Shown in pieces: positions 1 through 7,277 of a stretch of 64,000 nt of DNA (position 1 is its first letter; every line of letters starts with the position of its first letter). The DNA is taken from assembly GCF_009793355.1 (NCBI RefSeq), contig NZ_WTKP01000003.1, forward strand, positions 1 through 64,000. The letters are read 5' to 3'. The translations under genes were made by a program, and so were the position numbers. This DNA is from Vreelandella zhuhanensis (GTDB lineage Bacteria > Pseudomonadota > Gammaproteobacteria > Pseudomonadales > Halomonadaceae). The notes under the pieces are model-generated. The model worked only from the letters and a program-made list of their open reading frames with translations, made no database searches and was not told the origin of the DNA.

Positions 1-1
1 C

Positions 2-76
2 GACAACCAAGAAGCTGTGCTGTATGCCCACTGGCTTGTTGAAGTGCAAAGCGGCCATGTTCCTTCGCCTGAATAG
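2..76 (+). CDS. C-terminal end of an unidentified gene (partial)
   Basis: The first bases read as an open frame ending in TAG: 24 codons finishing LVEVQSGHVPSPE. The start lies outside the window and the tail is too short to identify. It could equally be a chance open frame, since only 75 bases are visible. Confidence 0.3.
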   Translation, partial: DNQEAVLYAHWLVEVQSGHVPSPE

Positions 77-429
77 GCATTCAAGGTTTTGTTATCGTAA
101 GCGCTTATTTACCTGACCATCCAGTTACCTTTCCCGAGGTCGCTGGTAACTGCAAAAGGAGCAATCCATTGACTCAATTGCTCACCGATACCTTCCCCAG
201 CCCGCCCTAGCGCACCTGCCTCCCTTTGCAACCTGTTCGCCGGCATTTTATGCGATGTCGTTCTCAAGCATTTTCTCAACCTCGATTTTTTGAACCTCAC
301 TGGAAAGATCAAGGGGGCCGGAGGAACAAATGGAATCTATCAACCAGATAATCCGAATATCTATACAATAATATCCAGGCTCTTTGGCAAGATCCTTCTG
401 ATTAGGTCGCAACCAGCAAAATAACATCC
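77..429. other. Intergenic stretch without a convincing gene
   Basis: No open frame here has a plausible ribosome-binding site or recognisable protein. The minus-strand frames look like decayed continuation of the transporter remnant to the right. I see no tRNA, clear terminator or repeat. Confidence 0.4.
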
Positions 430-810
430 CACTGGGGCTGGCCAAGTCACCTGGGAGGCGGCGATGGTTTGACCAGCATCGTCCTTTCCCAGGTGGGTGA
501 AGTTGATAAACCTGTCGGTGCAAGGGACCAGCAGAACCAACAGCACGCCGGCCTGCACGGCCAGGAAGGTCATCAGGACGCCGGGAATCACCACGAAGTC
601 CGAGCAGCAAGGCTGCCAGAAAGCGCCAATCCCTAAGCCCCTGGCCGAGCCGCGTCAATGGAACCTGGGTGAAGGTGGTATAGAACAGGCCGCCGAGCAG
701 CGTCCAGAAAGGCTTCAAGGCGTGAGGTCACGTTCGGCAGACCCAGCCCAATGGCCAGGCCCGCCAGAATACCGATCAGATAGATCAGGTATGCAGAATA
801 AATGTATTAG
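430..810 (-). pseudogene. Arsenite/bile-acid symporter-like transporter, frameshifted remnant
   Basis: Minus-strand translation in three different frames gives consecutive pieces of a BASS/ACR3-like 'arsenic resistance' transporter: YLIGILAGLAIGLGLPNV, then TTFTQVPLTRLGQGLRDWRF, then MVIPGVLMTFLAVQAGVLLV and VPCTDRFINFTHLGK. These are characteristic hydrophobic segments of that family, which has about ten membrane helices. At least two frame changes separate the pieces, and both the start and the C-terminal half are missing. No working product is possible. It probably marks old accessory DNA beside the isocitrate dehydrogenase gene. Family assignment is from recognised sequence style and was not searched. 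Confidence 0.6.
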
Positions 811-956
811 CTATTCTGCTGCAATGCAGCAGGCATCTCAGGCGCCATGCTTGCTCCGTGCTTCTGCACTACTCTAGGCAGAGTAACCCGCTGCGACATT
901 TTGGCGTACCATTGCTTCACTAAAAGAGACATTAACGAGCATGAGGAGAGCGATAG

Positions 957-1970
957 ATGAGCCAGACAGTAGCAGTGATTAAAGGCGACGGCATCGGCCC
1001 TGAGATCATGGACGCCACCCTGCAAGTGCTAGACGCCCTTGAGTGCGGGCTGAACTACAAGTTTGTCGACGCGGGCCTGGTGGCACTTGAAAAGCACGGC
1101 ACGCTGATTCCTCAAGCCTCGTTGGATGCCATTGAAAAGTACGGCATTGCCCTGAAAGGTCCGCTCACTACGCCGATTGGTAAGGGCTTCTCGTCGATCA
1201 ACGTGCAGCTACGCCGACATTTTGACCTCTATGCCAACGTTCGCCCCGCCGTTAGCTTTCCGGGCACCCGCTCTCACTACGACGACATTGATATGATCAC
1301 CGTGCGGGAAAACACCGAAGGGGCTTACCTCTCGGACGGGCAAGAGATGATTGACGACGGCAATACCGGCATCTCGGTGATCAAAGTGACCCGTAAAGGC
1401 TCCGAGCGCATCGTGCGTTACGCCTTTGAGCTGGCAAAGCAGAATGGCCGTAAGAAAGTCACCGCCATTCACAAAGCCAACATCATCAAAACCAGCTCAG
1501 GCCTGTTTTTAGACGTTGCCCGAGAAGTCGCCAGCGAATACCCCGAAATCGAATTCCAAGAGATGATCGTGGATAATGCCTGCATGCAGCTGGTAATGAA
1601 CCCTCATCAGTTCGATGTCGTCGTTACCACCAACCTGTTCGGCGATATTCTCTCTGACCTATGCGCGGGCCTAGTGGGCGGTTTGGGCCTAGCCCCAGGG
1701 GCGAACATCGGCGAAAAAGCCGCGATTTTTGAAGCGGTGCACGGCTCGGCACCGGATATTGCAGGCAAGAAAATTGCCAATCCCTGCGCGCTGCTGCTGG
1801 CCGCCGCCCAGATGCTCGACCACTTCGGCATGACTGTAAAGGGTGACGCAATTCGCCAAGGGATTCGCGCCGTGCTGGAGAACCGCCGTGATATGGTGAC
1901 TCCAGACATGGGCGGCACCGGCACCACCGATACCTTCGCCCAAGCGCTGGTGGAACACCTAAAAGGCTGA
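957..1970 (+). CDS. Isocitrate dehydrogenase (NAD+), single-subunit IDH3-like
   Basis: This 337-residue enzyme of the isocitrate/isopropylmalate dehydrogenase family oxidatively decarboxylates isocitrate to 2-oxoglutarate in the cytosolic TCA cycle. Visible hallmarks are the N-terminal IKGDGIGPEI turn, substrate-binding SSINVQLRRHFDLYANVRPA, ITVRENTEGAY, catalytic KANIIK, the metal-binding region around DNACMQLVMNP, and the cofactor loop AVHGSAPDIAGKKIANP. Length and motifs fit the NAD-dependent type homologous to eukaryotic IDH3 rather than the longer NADP enzyme. The ATG is preceded by GAGGAGAG at good spacing. It stands alone and is followed by a strong hairpin. An isopropylmalate or tartrate dehydrogenase is less likely given the ANVRP context. 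Confidence 0.9.
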   Translation: MSQTVAVIKGDGIGPEIMDATLQVLDALECGLNYKFVDAGLVALEKHGTLIPQASLDAIEKYGIALKGPLTTPIGKGFSSINVQLRRHFDLYANVRPAVSFPGTRSHYDDIDMITVRENTEGAYLSDGQEMIDDGNTGISVIKVTRKGSERIVRYAFELAKQNGRKKVTAIHKANIIKTSSGLFLDVAREVASEYPEIEFQEMIVDNACMQLVMNPHQFDVVVTTNLFGDILSDLCAGLVGGLGLAPGANIGEKAAIFEAVHGSAPDIAGKKIANPCALLLAAAQMLDHFGMTVKGDAIRQGIRAVLENRRDMVTPDMGGTGTTDTFAQALVEHLKG

Positions 1971-1998
1971 TAGCAGTTTATCGCTCTTGAACACGTAT

Positions 1999-2028
1999 AG
2001 GCCTATCTTGATGTGTCAAGATAGGCCT
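1999..2028. terminator. Perfect 13-bp hairpin after isocitrate dehydrogenase
   Basis: AGGCCTATCTTGA and its exact complement TCAAGATAGGCCT flank a TGTG loop 29 bases after the stop codon. No T-run follows, so it is terminator-like or an RNA-stabilising hairpin rather than a textbook intrinsic terminator. Confidence 0.55.
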
Positions 2029-2065
2029 CCAACTCGCCTCCCAACGCGAATATTCGGAGATATTC

Positions 2066-2317
2066 ATTGCCCACTTAGTGAGCGGCACGGCTGGTTTCAT
2101 AGGGGCCGCAGTAGCTTATCGTCTGCTAGAACGAGGCGATCATTTTATTGGTATAGATAATCACAACACCTACTACGACCCTAACTTAAAAGAAGTCCGA
2201 GTCCTCCGGTTGTCCACTTTCTCTAGTTATACACATACGCGTATAAATGTTGCTGACCAAACAGCCATGGCAACGCTATTTAAGCAGCACTCGTTTCAAC
2301 ATGTGATTCATTATTGA
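2066..2317 (+). pseudogene. NAD-dependent epimerase (UDP-glucuronate epimerase type), N-terminal stub
   Basis: The frame carries the N-terminal Rossmann segment of an extended SDR sugar-nucleotide epimerase: SGTAGFIGAAVAYRLLERGD, then the conserved IDNHNTYYDPNLKE and VADQTAMATLFKQHSFQHVIHY. In intact enzymes this continues into the catalytic domain for about 330 residues. Here it ends at a TGA after some 80 codons and the following bases do not resume the protein. A normal start is missing: GTG at 2078 falls inside the expected first strand. It is probably the stub left when the island inserted or rearranged. Confidence 0.65.
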
Positions 2318-2555
2318 CCGCATGCGACCTGTCTTTGGCTCATGCCTACCCCAATACAAGCGTGAATCTGGTATCGTTGGATCTGGATCAGCTGTCGGTA
2401 TCTCATGCTCTGCTTCACTTTGGTCGTAAAGCAGGGAGAGTACCGGCGCTGGCCCTCCTGCTTCTACCGGGTGGCCCAAAGTGCTGCAGTTATTCTATGA
2501 ATCCAGGTTTTTGACAAGATATAGAGCATTAATCACGAATCAGCAAAAGGGTGGG

Positions 2556-2800
2556 CTACGACAAAGCACACCATCGAGACAGCGCCTTCAGCGTCGAGGG
2601 GCACCATTGATCTGCCGCGGCGTCCAGCCACATCCTGATCTGGCGAGCGTGCACCGTGATTGTCGCTACCATCTTGAGCACCTGCTCCCGCAGTCGTATC
2701 AGGCTCCAGCCCTGACGCGCCTGTGTCTCGATCAGGCAATGCAGCCGGTGCAGCACCTGGTAGGCGCAGAGACTCAGCAACAGGTTGACAAGTTCCGATG
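2556..2800 (-). pseudogene. IS1380-like transposase, C-terminal remnant
   Basis: The minus strand encodes LVNLLLSLCAYQVLHRLHCL followed by GWSLIRLREQVLKMVATITV and HARQIRMWLDAA. This resembles the C-terminal helix region of IS1380-family DDE transposases (…LLSxxAYxLxxRLR…RLRLLKVAAxV…). Only about 80 residues of a roughly 450-residue protein remain and the catalytic domain is absent. No terminal inverted repeats were found. It marks past transposon activity at the left edge of the island. Confidence 0.5.
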
Positions 2801-2994
2801 CTGACGGAATAAGAAATGGGCTTCCGCCTTTTTTATGGGCGTAGCTTTCATTCGTGGTTCTGTCTGTCTTGCTGTTTCTACCACGGAAAAAAGCCTAGTC
2901 ATGGTTCTAGGGAGAAAGACCACAATAAGAGGAACAGCAGATAAGCAGATTACCGTCTCATGTGTATGCAATTCGGTGCTAGCCTCTCCAAGCG

Positions 2995-3130
2995 TTACAA
3001 CCGGCTACTACCGAACGGATGGCCGACCTGACCGATAGGCTTGGAGTACGCCTTGCACAAGTAGCTCGCCGCGTAGAATACCTCGGCGAAGGTAGTGGGA
3101 TCGTAGTGGCATTCCCAATGCGGGTTAACG
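2995..3130 (-). pseudogene. Duplicated 3' tail of the Gp2/YagK-type gene
   Basis: Minus-strand translation contains FAEVFYAASYLCKAYSKPIG, nearly identical to FHEVFYAASYLCKAYSKPIG near the C-terminus of the intact gene at 3504-4265. DNA similarity covers roughly 60-100 bases; the surrounding codons differ and no complete domain is present. It is probably the leftover end of a second, related integrated element, or a partial duplication. Confidence 0.6.
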
Positions 3131-3503
3131 GGATCGCGTTTGGGGCGGTGCTCGAAAAGGCTGGGCTGAATCATGGCGGTTTCCTGGGCTATGTCTGGAT
3201 ATGCAGACGCACGCACGGGCGAGTACCGGCCGCAGAGGGCCGTTCTCATGGGGGCGTTAGGCGTCATCAGGGAAAGCGCACCGGGCGTGTCATGCCGGTG
3301 TCGCTTGTCGGGTAGGTATCGCTAAGGCACATGAAGGATAGGCTGGCTCATGGCTGGCCAACCCATTAAGGGATGCATAAATAACCCTGTAAGAGCGAGT
3401 CATCCATCATCCCGAGCGCCCACTCCTTGTTAAGGCGCTTCTTTTTTCTACGCTGATAATCCCTCACAAGGACGCGCTGAACGCCGATCCGAGGAGGGGT
3501 GGC
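3131..3503. other. Non-coding rubble between Gp2 remnant and intact Gp2 gene
   Basis: No supported gene. The notable element is AGCGCC (3415-3420) pairing with GGCGCT (3434-3439) followed by TTCTTTTTTCT, an intrinsic-terminator-like structure read on the plus strand. The plus-strand frame across 3019-3315 is the shadow of the Gp2 remnant. Confidence 0.35.
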
Positions 3504-4265
3504 CTATTTACAAGGAAGCAGCGATAGCGCCTCACAGGCGCTCTCATCCAGGCTGCGTCGCCGGCTACCGTCGAAGCAATGCACGCCCTGGCCAATGGGT
3601 TTGGAGTAGGCCTTGCACAGGTAGCTGGCCGCGTAGAAGACCTCATGGAATGCCGCTCGGTCACCGCGATGAAAGTAACGCACCGCAGATTTCTCGGTTA
3701 AGCGGTCTTGAGTCACGTTAACCAGGCCGCCCATCTTTTCCAACGGCCAATTGATTGCCCAGGCCCACGCCCGCACCAGGCGGTGATACAGGCAATCACC
3801 GTCATAAGCTTCGTCACTCCCGTCCATGTAAGCGCTCAACGTCCCGAGGCGTCGGAGCGCGTTGCCATTGAAAAACAGCCAGGCGTGGTAGTGAGGCTTG
3901 TCGCTGGTGTCCTGTTCCCGGCACCAGATATAGCGCATGTCCGGGTCATGCGTGGTCTTGATCAGCGTCAACTCACAGCTCAAAAAATGTAGGAAACGGC
4001 TTATCACGGTATTATGGGACGTTAGGCTGCTGGCAGGCAGGGCCTCGGGGTAACGCAGATCGAGCGGTACTGCCAGAATCCGACTGTGGGCATCGCGAGC
4101 TTCCTTCATCACCCGATAGGTCTTTTCCAAATAATTGGTGATCAGGGGCCCACAAGTCATTTGTACCGACATGTTGTGAAACTTCGGGAGATGCCGGAGA
4201 CGAAGCTGAGTGTTGTCCCGATGGCGTTTACGACCGTGCAGAAAGGATTGGAAAGGTGAACTCAT
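3504..4265 (-). CDS. Inovirus Gp2-type / YagK-YfjJ C-terminal domain protein
   Basis: This 253-residue protein has the pattern of the YagK/YfjJ family ('inovirus-type Gp2'): LDLRYPEALPAS, NTVISRFLHFLSCEL, MRYIWCREQDTSDKPHYHAW, LVRAWAWAINWP, and C-terminal VFYAASYLCKAYSKP. The PHYHAW segment resembles the HUH-like metal-binding pair of rolling-circle Rep proteins; this is an inference from the motif. Such genes are common in integrative islands of gammaproteobacteria, often near AlpA and an integrase, neither of which is seen here. The chosen ATG has AGGAG nine bases upstream; an in-frame start 13 codons further upstream lacks a good site. It diverges from the recombination module across a long spacer. 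Its precise role is unproven. Confidence 0.75.
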   Translation of the reverse strand: MSSPFQSFLHGRKRHRDNTQLRLRHLPKFHNMSVQMTCGPLITNYLEKTYRVMKEARDAHSRILAVPLDLRYPEALPASSLTSHNTVISRFLHFLSCELTLIKTTHDPDMRYIWCREQDTSDKPHYHAWLFFNGNALRRLGTLSAYMDGSDEAYDGDCLYHRLVRAWAWAINWPLEKMGGLVNVTQDRLTEKSAVRYFHRGDRAAFHEVFYAASYLCKAYSKPIGQGVHCFDGSRRRSLDESACEALSLLPCK

Positions 4266-4999
4266 CGTGGTGATCTCCTGACACGCGCCCACGGGCAGGC
4301 CCACGGCGCTAGGCCGTGTCCCAGACGTGGCGGGTGTGGTGGTTAAAAGTGAAAAGGGTCATGCACGCCAGCACGAGACCGCGCTTACAGGCGGTCGTCG
4401 TTTTAAGGCGTTAGGCGGGGATGCCCCAAGGGGCGATACCCAACGTGGGGGGCGGTGCTATCAAGTTATACGTCGGCTTATGGGTAGCCACGGTAGGTGA
4501 GGGGTGACACAAGGGGACACGGTCGCTTCCAAGGCGACCGCTAATGGGCTTTCCTCATGGACCTACCGTTCTCGGTGTTGGCGAACTTTCTTACGGGTAT
4601 TGTTGGATACCTAGCAATCAACGCTGACTGCGGGTGGTGGTGATTGGTTACAGCGCTAGAGGGGATAGGTCGGAGGCTAGGGGCCTCCTTCCATGATGAT
4701 TACCCCTACGTTAGCTGATGCATATTACTATTAACCGAGCAGATATCAGGCGTGAGGCAGATAAGCCATGAAGGCGAAAGCCACGTATGGCAAGGGCTGT
4801 CAGCGTGTGTCATCCACTTTTTTGTCCTATTTGTCGTTAAAAAACAATTCCATTTTTATCAGTGAGATAACCGCAGGCTGAAAAGCCTGCCTCACGTTCA
4901 CAGGATGAGACCCGCCAGTAAAAGTTATTTCAGATCTATATCACCTAAGGGATAGCACTCGGCTATCGATGTACGTTCCGTATCTCCCAGGAGAGACCG
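4266..4999. other. Long spacer upstream of the island operon, with hairpins and a repeated motif
   Basis: No gene is well supported in this divergent spacer. Visible structures include a 7-bp hairpin at 4520-4540 (CGGTCGC/GCGACCG), a GGAGGC/GCCTCC hairpin near 4670-4687, and a 7-bp GAAA-tetraloop hairpin at 4873-4890 (GCAGGCT/AGCCTGC). A 28-codon hydrophobic frame (4557-4643, MDLPFSVLANFLTGIVGYLA…) has no ribosome-binding site. CGCCAGTAAAAGTT at 4913-4926 is repeated exactly at 5181-5194, and TTATTTCAGATCTATATCAC at 4925-4944 recurs with two changes at 5429-5448. Confidence 0.5.
4925..4944 (+). repeat. Upstream element, copy 1 (TTATTTSAGAYCTATATCAC)
   Basis: A 20-base element ending about 55 bases before the micro-protein start at 5000. 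It matches 18 of 20 bases at 5429-5448, which lies about 50 bases before the next gene. The same position relative to two starts suggests a promoter or operator shared by both genes. Confidence 0.5.
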
Positions 5000-5098
5000 A
5001 TGACACGATGCCCTTACTGCGGTGTCACGCCGCTATCCTCGCTTGCGTCCTTCGGGAAAGTGAACCACACCGGCTTTTGTGGAAGCCGTTTCATTTAA
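5000..5098 (+). CDS. 32-residue CxxC micro-protein
   Basis: ATG preceded by CCAGGAGAGACC opens a 32-codon frame beginning MTRCPYCGVTPLSSLASFGK and ending TGFCGSRFI. CPYCG is half a zinc ribbon; only one further cysteine is present, so metal binding would need a partner or a dimer. It lies upstream of another CxxC protein and shares the repeated 20-base element with it. It is followed by a TCAGGCC/GGCCTGA hairpin (5100-5118). I do not recognise a family. The strong Shine-Dalgarno sequence and conserved-looking upstream element support real translation. Confidence 0.5.
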   Translation: MTRCPYCGVTPLSSLASFGKVNHTGFCGSRFI

Positions 5099-5498
5099 GT
5101 CAGGCCGCCATGGCCTGATCAGTTTCTATCAATAAAGGTTGCGATCCAGGTTGGGTCGCAATGGCTCAGAACATGGAACACGCCAGTAAAAGTTCTCACC
5201 GGATGGAGGAATACAGCGACTTCCATCGCTGTGTGCATGCTGCGTCCTGGGCGTAGTGGTCCAATGAAACCGGACGCTAACGACCTTCAGCGGAGTAGGT
5301 GTTGTTAGATTTTGTCATGCTCAAGCATTGAGGCCATCACGAAACCCGGTGTGATTCAGACCACTGAATAACGGTAAAAACCCACCTGGTGTAAGACGCA
5401 GTCTGCGTATGCGTGACTGTGCTCAACATTATTTGAGACCTATATCACTCCTGTGACCCCAGCCCCCTGGGACCTTCTCATTCACAGGAGCGCACTCT
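5099..5498. other. Spacer between the two CxxC protein genes
   Basis: It contains a hairpin at 5100-5118 just after the micro-protein, a TTGCGA/TCGCAA stem at 5139-5161, the second copy of CGCCAGTAAAAGTT (5181-5194), and the second 20-base upstream element at 5429-5448. A 31-codon frame from ATG 5161 has no ribosome-binding site and is not called. The region looks like untranslated leader and promoter sequence. Confidence 0.4.
5429..5448 (+). repeat. Upstream element, copy 2 (TTATTTSAGAYCTATATCAC)
   Basis: TTATTTGAGACCTATATCAC differs from the copy at 4925-4944 at two positions and sits about 50 bases before the ATG at 5499. It is probably part of the promoter or operator for the downstream recombination-module transcript. 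Confidence 0.5.
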
Positions 5499-5834
5499 AT
5501 GCCCCCACCTTGTTTACGCTGCACAGCCACACGCACGCTTAATCTTGAGACAGCCCGTCACCTTGGTATTGCTAGTGGCGCACTGATCGGTGGCGCCGTC
5601 GGGGCCTATCGCGCGTTCAGTTCCGATGGCAACACTGACCCTGCTTCGCGCTTTCCACTTGCCAAATTACCTATGGCGGTCATGGGCGCAAGTACCGGTG
5701 GGTTAGCGGGCTCTCTCGCAGTACAACGCTGCTTCTCTCAATGGATGCCGCCTGGTGAAGGCACGCCCTGGCTGTGCTTGTCGTGCGGCTACGCCTTTCG
5801 TCAGCCGACGCCCTCCGTGGCCTCTCCCTCCTGA
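5499..5834 (+). CDS. Small protein with split zinc ribbon around a glycine-zipper hydrophobic core
   Basis: This 111-residue protein starts MPPPCLRCTA (CxxC) and ends near PWLCLSCGYAFRQP (CxxCG), so one zinc-ribbon half lies at each end. Between them are two glycine-rich hydrophobic stretches, LGIASGALIGGAVGAYRAF (about 23-41) and AVMGASTGGLAGSLAV (about 58-73). These resemble glycine-zipper segments that could form a membrane hairpin. AGGAG lies eight bases before the ATG. It heads the plus-strand series leading to DUF932 and ERF. Function is unknown. A zinc-capped membrane hairpin is an inference from the layout. Confidence 0.65.
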   Translation: MPPPCLRCTATRTLNLETARHLGIASGALIGGAVGAYRAFSSDGNTDPASRFPLAKLPMAVMGASTGGLAGSLAVQRCFSQWMPPGEGTPWLCLSCGYAFRQPTPSVASPS

Positions 5835-5928
5835 CCCTCTCGCCGCTTGGCGGCTAACCCTCTTTCTTGCCCAACCTAATGCGCTGGCTGTCCGCCGGCG
5901 TTTTCGTGTTTTTAAAGGAGTCATTTTC

Positions 5929-6897
5929 ATGGCACACCTCGTTGAACAAATGGCCTACGTCGGCGATACCCCCTGGCATGGCCTGGGGCAGCAGCTTTCC
6001 CGCAACCAACCGCTGGACGTCTGGCAGCAGCAAGCCGGGATGGATTGGCACATCGAAGAGGCGCCGGTGCGCTTTATTGCCGAAGGGGCGAGCCACCTGG
6101 GCAGCATTCACTCCTTCCCGGAACAGAAGGTGCTTTACCGTTCCGATTCCAAGGCGCCACTGTCGGTGGTCTCGCAGCGCTACAAGGTGGTGCAGCCCGA
6201 GGAGATTCTGGAGTTTTACCGCGACCTCACCGAGTACGCCGGGTATGAGCTGGAGACCGCTGGCGTTCTCAAGGGGGGCCGCAAGTTCTGGGCCCTAGCC
6301 CGGAGTGGCCTGAGCACCTCGCTCAAGGGCCAGGATGAGGTGAACGACTACCTGCTGCTGGCAACCTCGTGCGATGGCACGCTGGCGACCATGGCCACAC
6401 CGACCACGGTGCGGGTGGTGTGCAACAATACCCTGCAGATTGCCGTGAATGGCACCACGCAAGCGGTGAAAGTGCCCCATCGCTCGGAGTTTGACCCCAA
6501 CGCTGTGAAGCGTCAGCTGGGGATTTCGGTTTCCCAGTGGAACGACTTCATGTACCGCATGAAGGCCTTGGCCGAACGCAAGATCAGCCACCGCGAAGCC
6601 CAGCATTACTTCCAGTCGGTAATCTGCGGCACCCAGACACCCCTGGACGATCCGTCCAAGCTGCCCAACTACCGAGCGCTCAACAAGGTCCAGACGCTCT
6701 ACCACGGCGAAGGACGCGGCTCGCACCTGTCTACCGCCAAGGACACCGCCTGGGGCCTGCTCAACGCCGTGACCGAATACGTGGATCACGATAAACGCGC
6801 CCGCAGTACCGACACCCGGCTGGATTCCGCCTGGTTCGGTCAGGGTGCGCAACTCAAGCAGCAAGCATTGGATACCGCCCTTGAACTGCTCGCTTGA
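5929..6897 (+). CDS. DUF932 phage/plasmid-like protein
   Basis: This 322-residue protein matches the DUF932 (TIGR03299-like) pattern: VGDTPWHGLGQQLS near the start, FIAEGASHLGSIHSFPEQKV, the central LYRSDSKAPLSVVSQRYKVV, YELETAGVLKGGRKFWALA, and TPTTVRVVCNNTLQIAV. These proteins occur on phages, plasmids and integrative elements beside recombination genes; their activity is undetermined. The ATG at 5929 has AAAGGAG eight bases upstream, so a longer frame reaching back to 5755 is not used. It lies 94 bases after the CxxC protein and is followed by a hairpin at 6987-7013. Complete and of normal length. Confidence 0.85.
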   Translation: MAHLVEQMAYVGDTPWHGLGQQLSRNQPLDVWQQQAGMDWHIEEAPVRFIAEGASHLGSIHSFPEQKVLYRSDSKAPLSVVSQRYKVVQPEEILEFYRDLTEYAGYELETAGVLKGGRKFWALARSGLSTSLKGQDEVNDYLLLATSCDGTLATMATPTTVRVVCNNTLQIAVNGTTQAVKVPHRSEFDPNAVKRQLGISVSQWNDFMYRMKALAERKISHREAQHYFQSVICGTQTPLDDPSKLPNYRALNKVQTLYHGEGRGSHLSTAKDTAWGLLNAVTEYVDHDKRARSTDTRLDSAWFGQGAQLKQQALDTALELLA

Positions 6898-6986
6898 GGG
6901 GTTGCTGCGTGGCCTTGATGGTCCCCGGTGCCTGTGACGCCCCGCTTCTGACTTCTTTCTTCATTGTCACCCTGCTCACGGCATAA

Positions 6987-7020
6987 ACGCCCAGCTTCTA
7001 AAAGTCTGGGCGTCTTGCTG
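6987..7020 (+). terminator. Hairpin downstream of DUF932
   Basis: ACGCCCAG (6987-6994) pairs perfectly with CTGGGCGT (7006-7013) around an 11-base loop, followed by CTTGCTG. The T-tract is weak, so termination may be partial, allowing read-through into the ERF genes. Confidence 0.5.
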
Positions 7021-7047
7021 TGGGGCTTATTGCCGCGAGATTCCACG

Positions 7048-7224
7048 ATGACCTTTATTTCTCACGCGATCGAAATCGCATTAACCCGACTCACTCAGCA
7101 GCTGCTAGAGCAGCAGACGCATCAGGCTGTGTCGCTGATATGCGCCAAAGGGCAGTTTTACCGGGCGGAGGTACGCCTGGTACCGATTGATCCCCAGGCG
7201 CTGGCTGATCACTTGCCGGAATAA
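7048..7224 (+). CDS. 58-residue hypothetical protein upstream of ERF
   Basis: A short frame beginning MTFISHAIEIALTRLTQQLL and ending VPIDPQALADHLPE. It is mildly amphipathic and has no recognisable domain. It is placed in the recombination module 53 bases before the ERF gene on the same strand. A longer in-frame start at 6964 overlaps the hairpin and is rejected. There is no strong Shine-Dalgarno sequence (CGCGAGATTCCACG), so the call rests on position and codon usage. Confidence 0.5.
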   Translation: MTFISHAIEIALTRLTQQLLEQQTHQAVSLICAKGQFYRAEVRLVPIDPQALADHLPE

Positions 7225-7277
7225 CGCCATTTTCCCTGCTGGGCTCGCAAGGCCCATTGACCCCTTGGAGGTCTCCC

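Noticed and set aside
2481-2804. 107-codon plus-strand protein
   Set aside because: Opposite strand encodes the IS1380-like remnant; the plus-strand translation resembles nothing.
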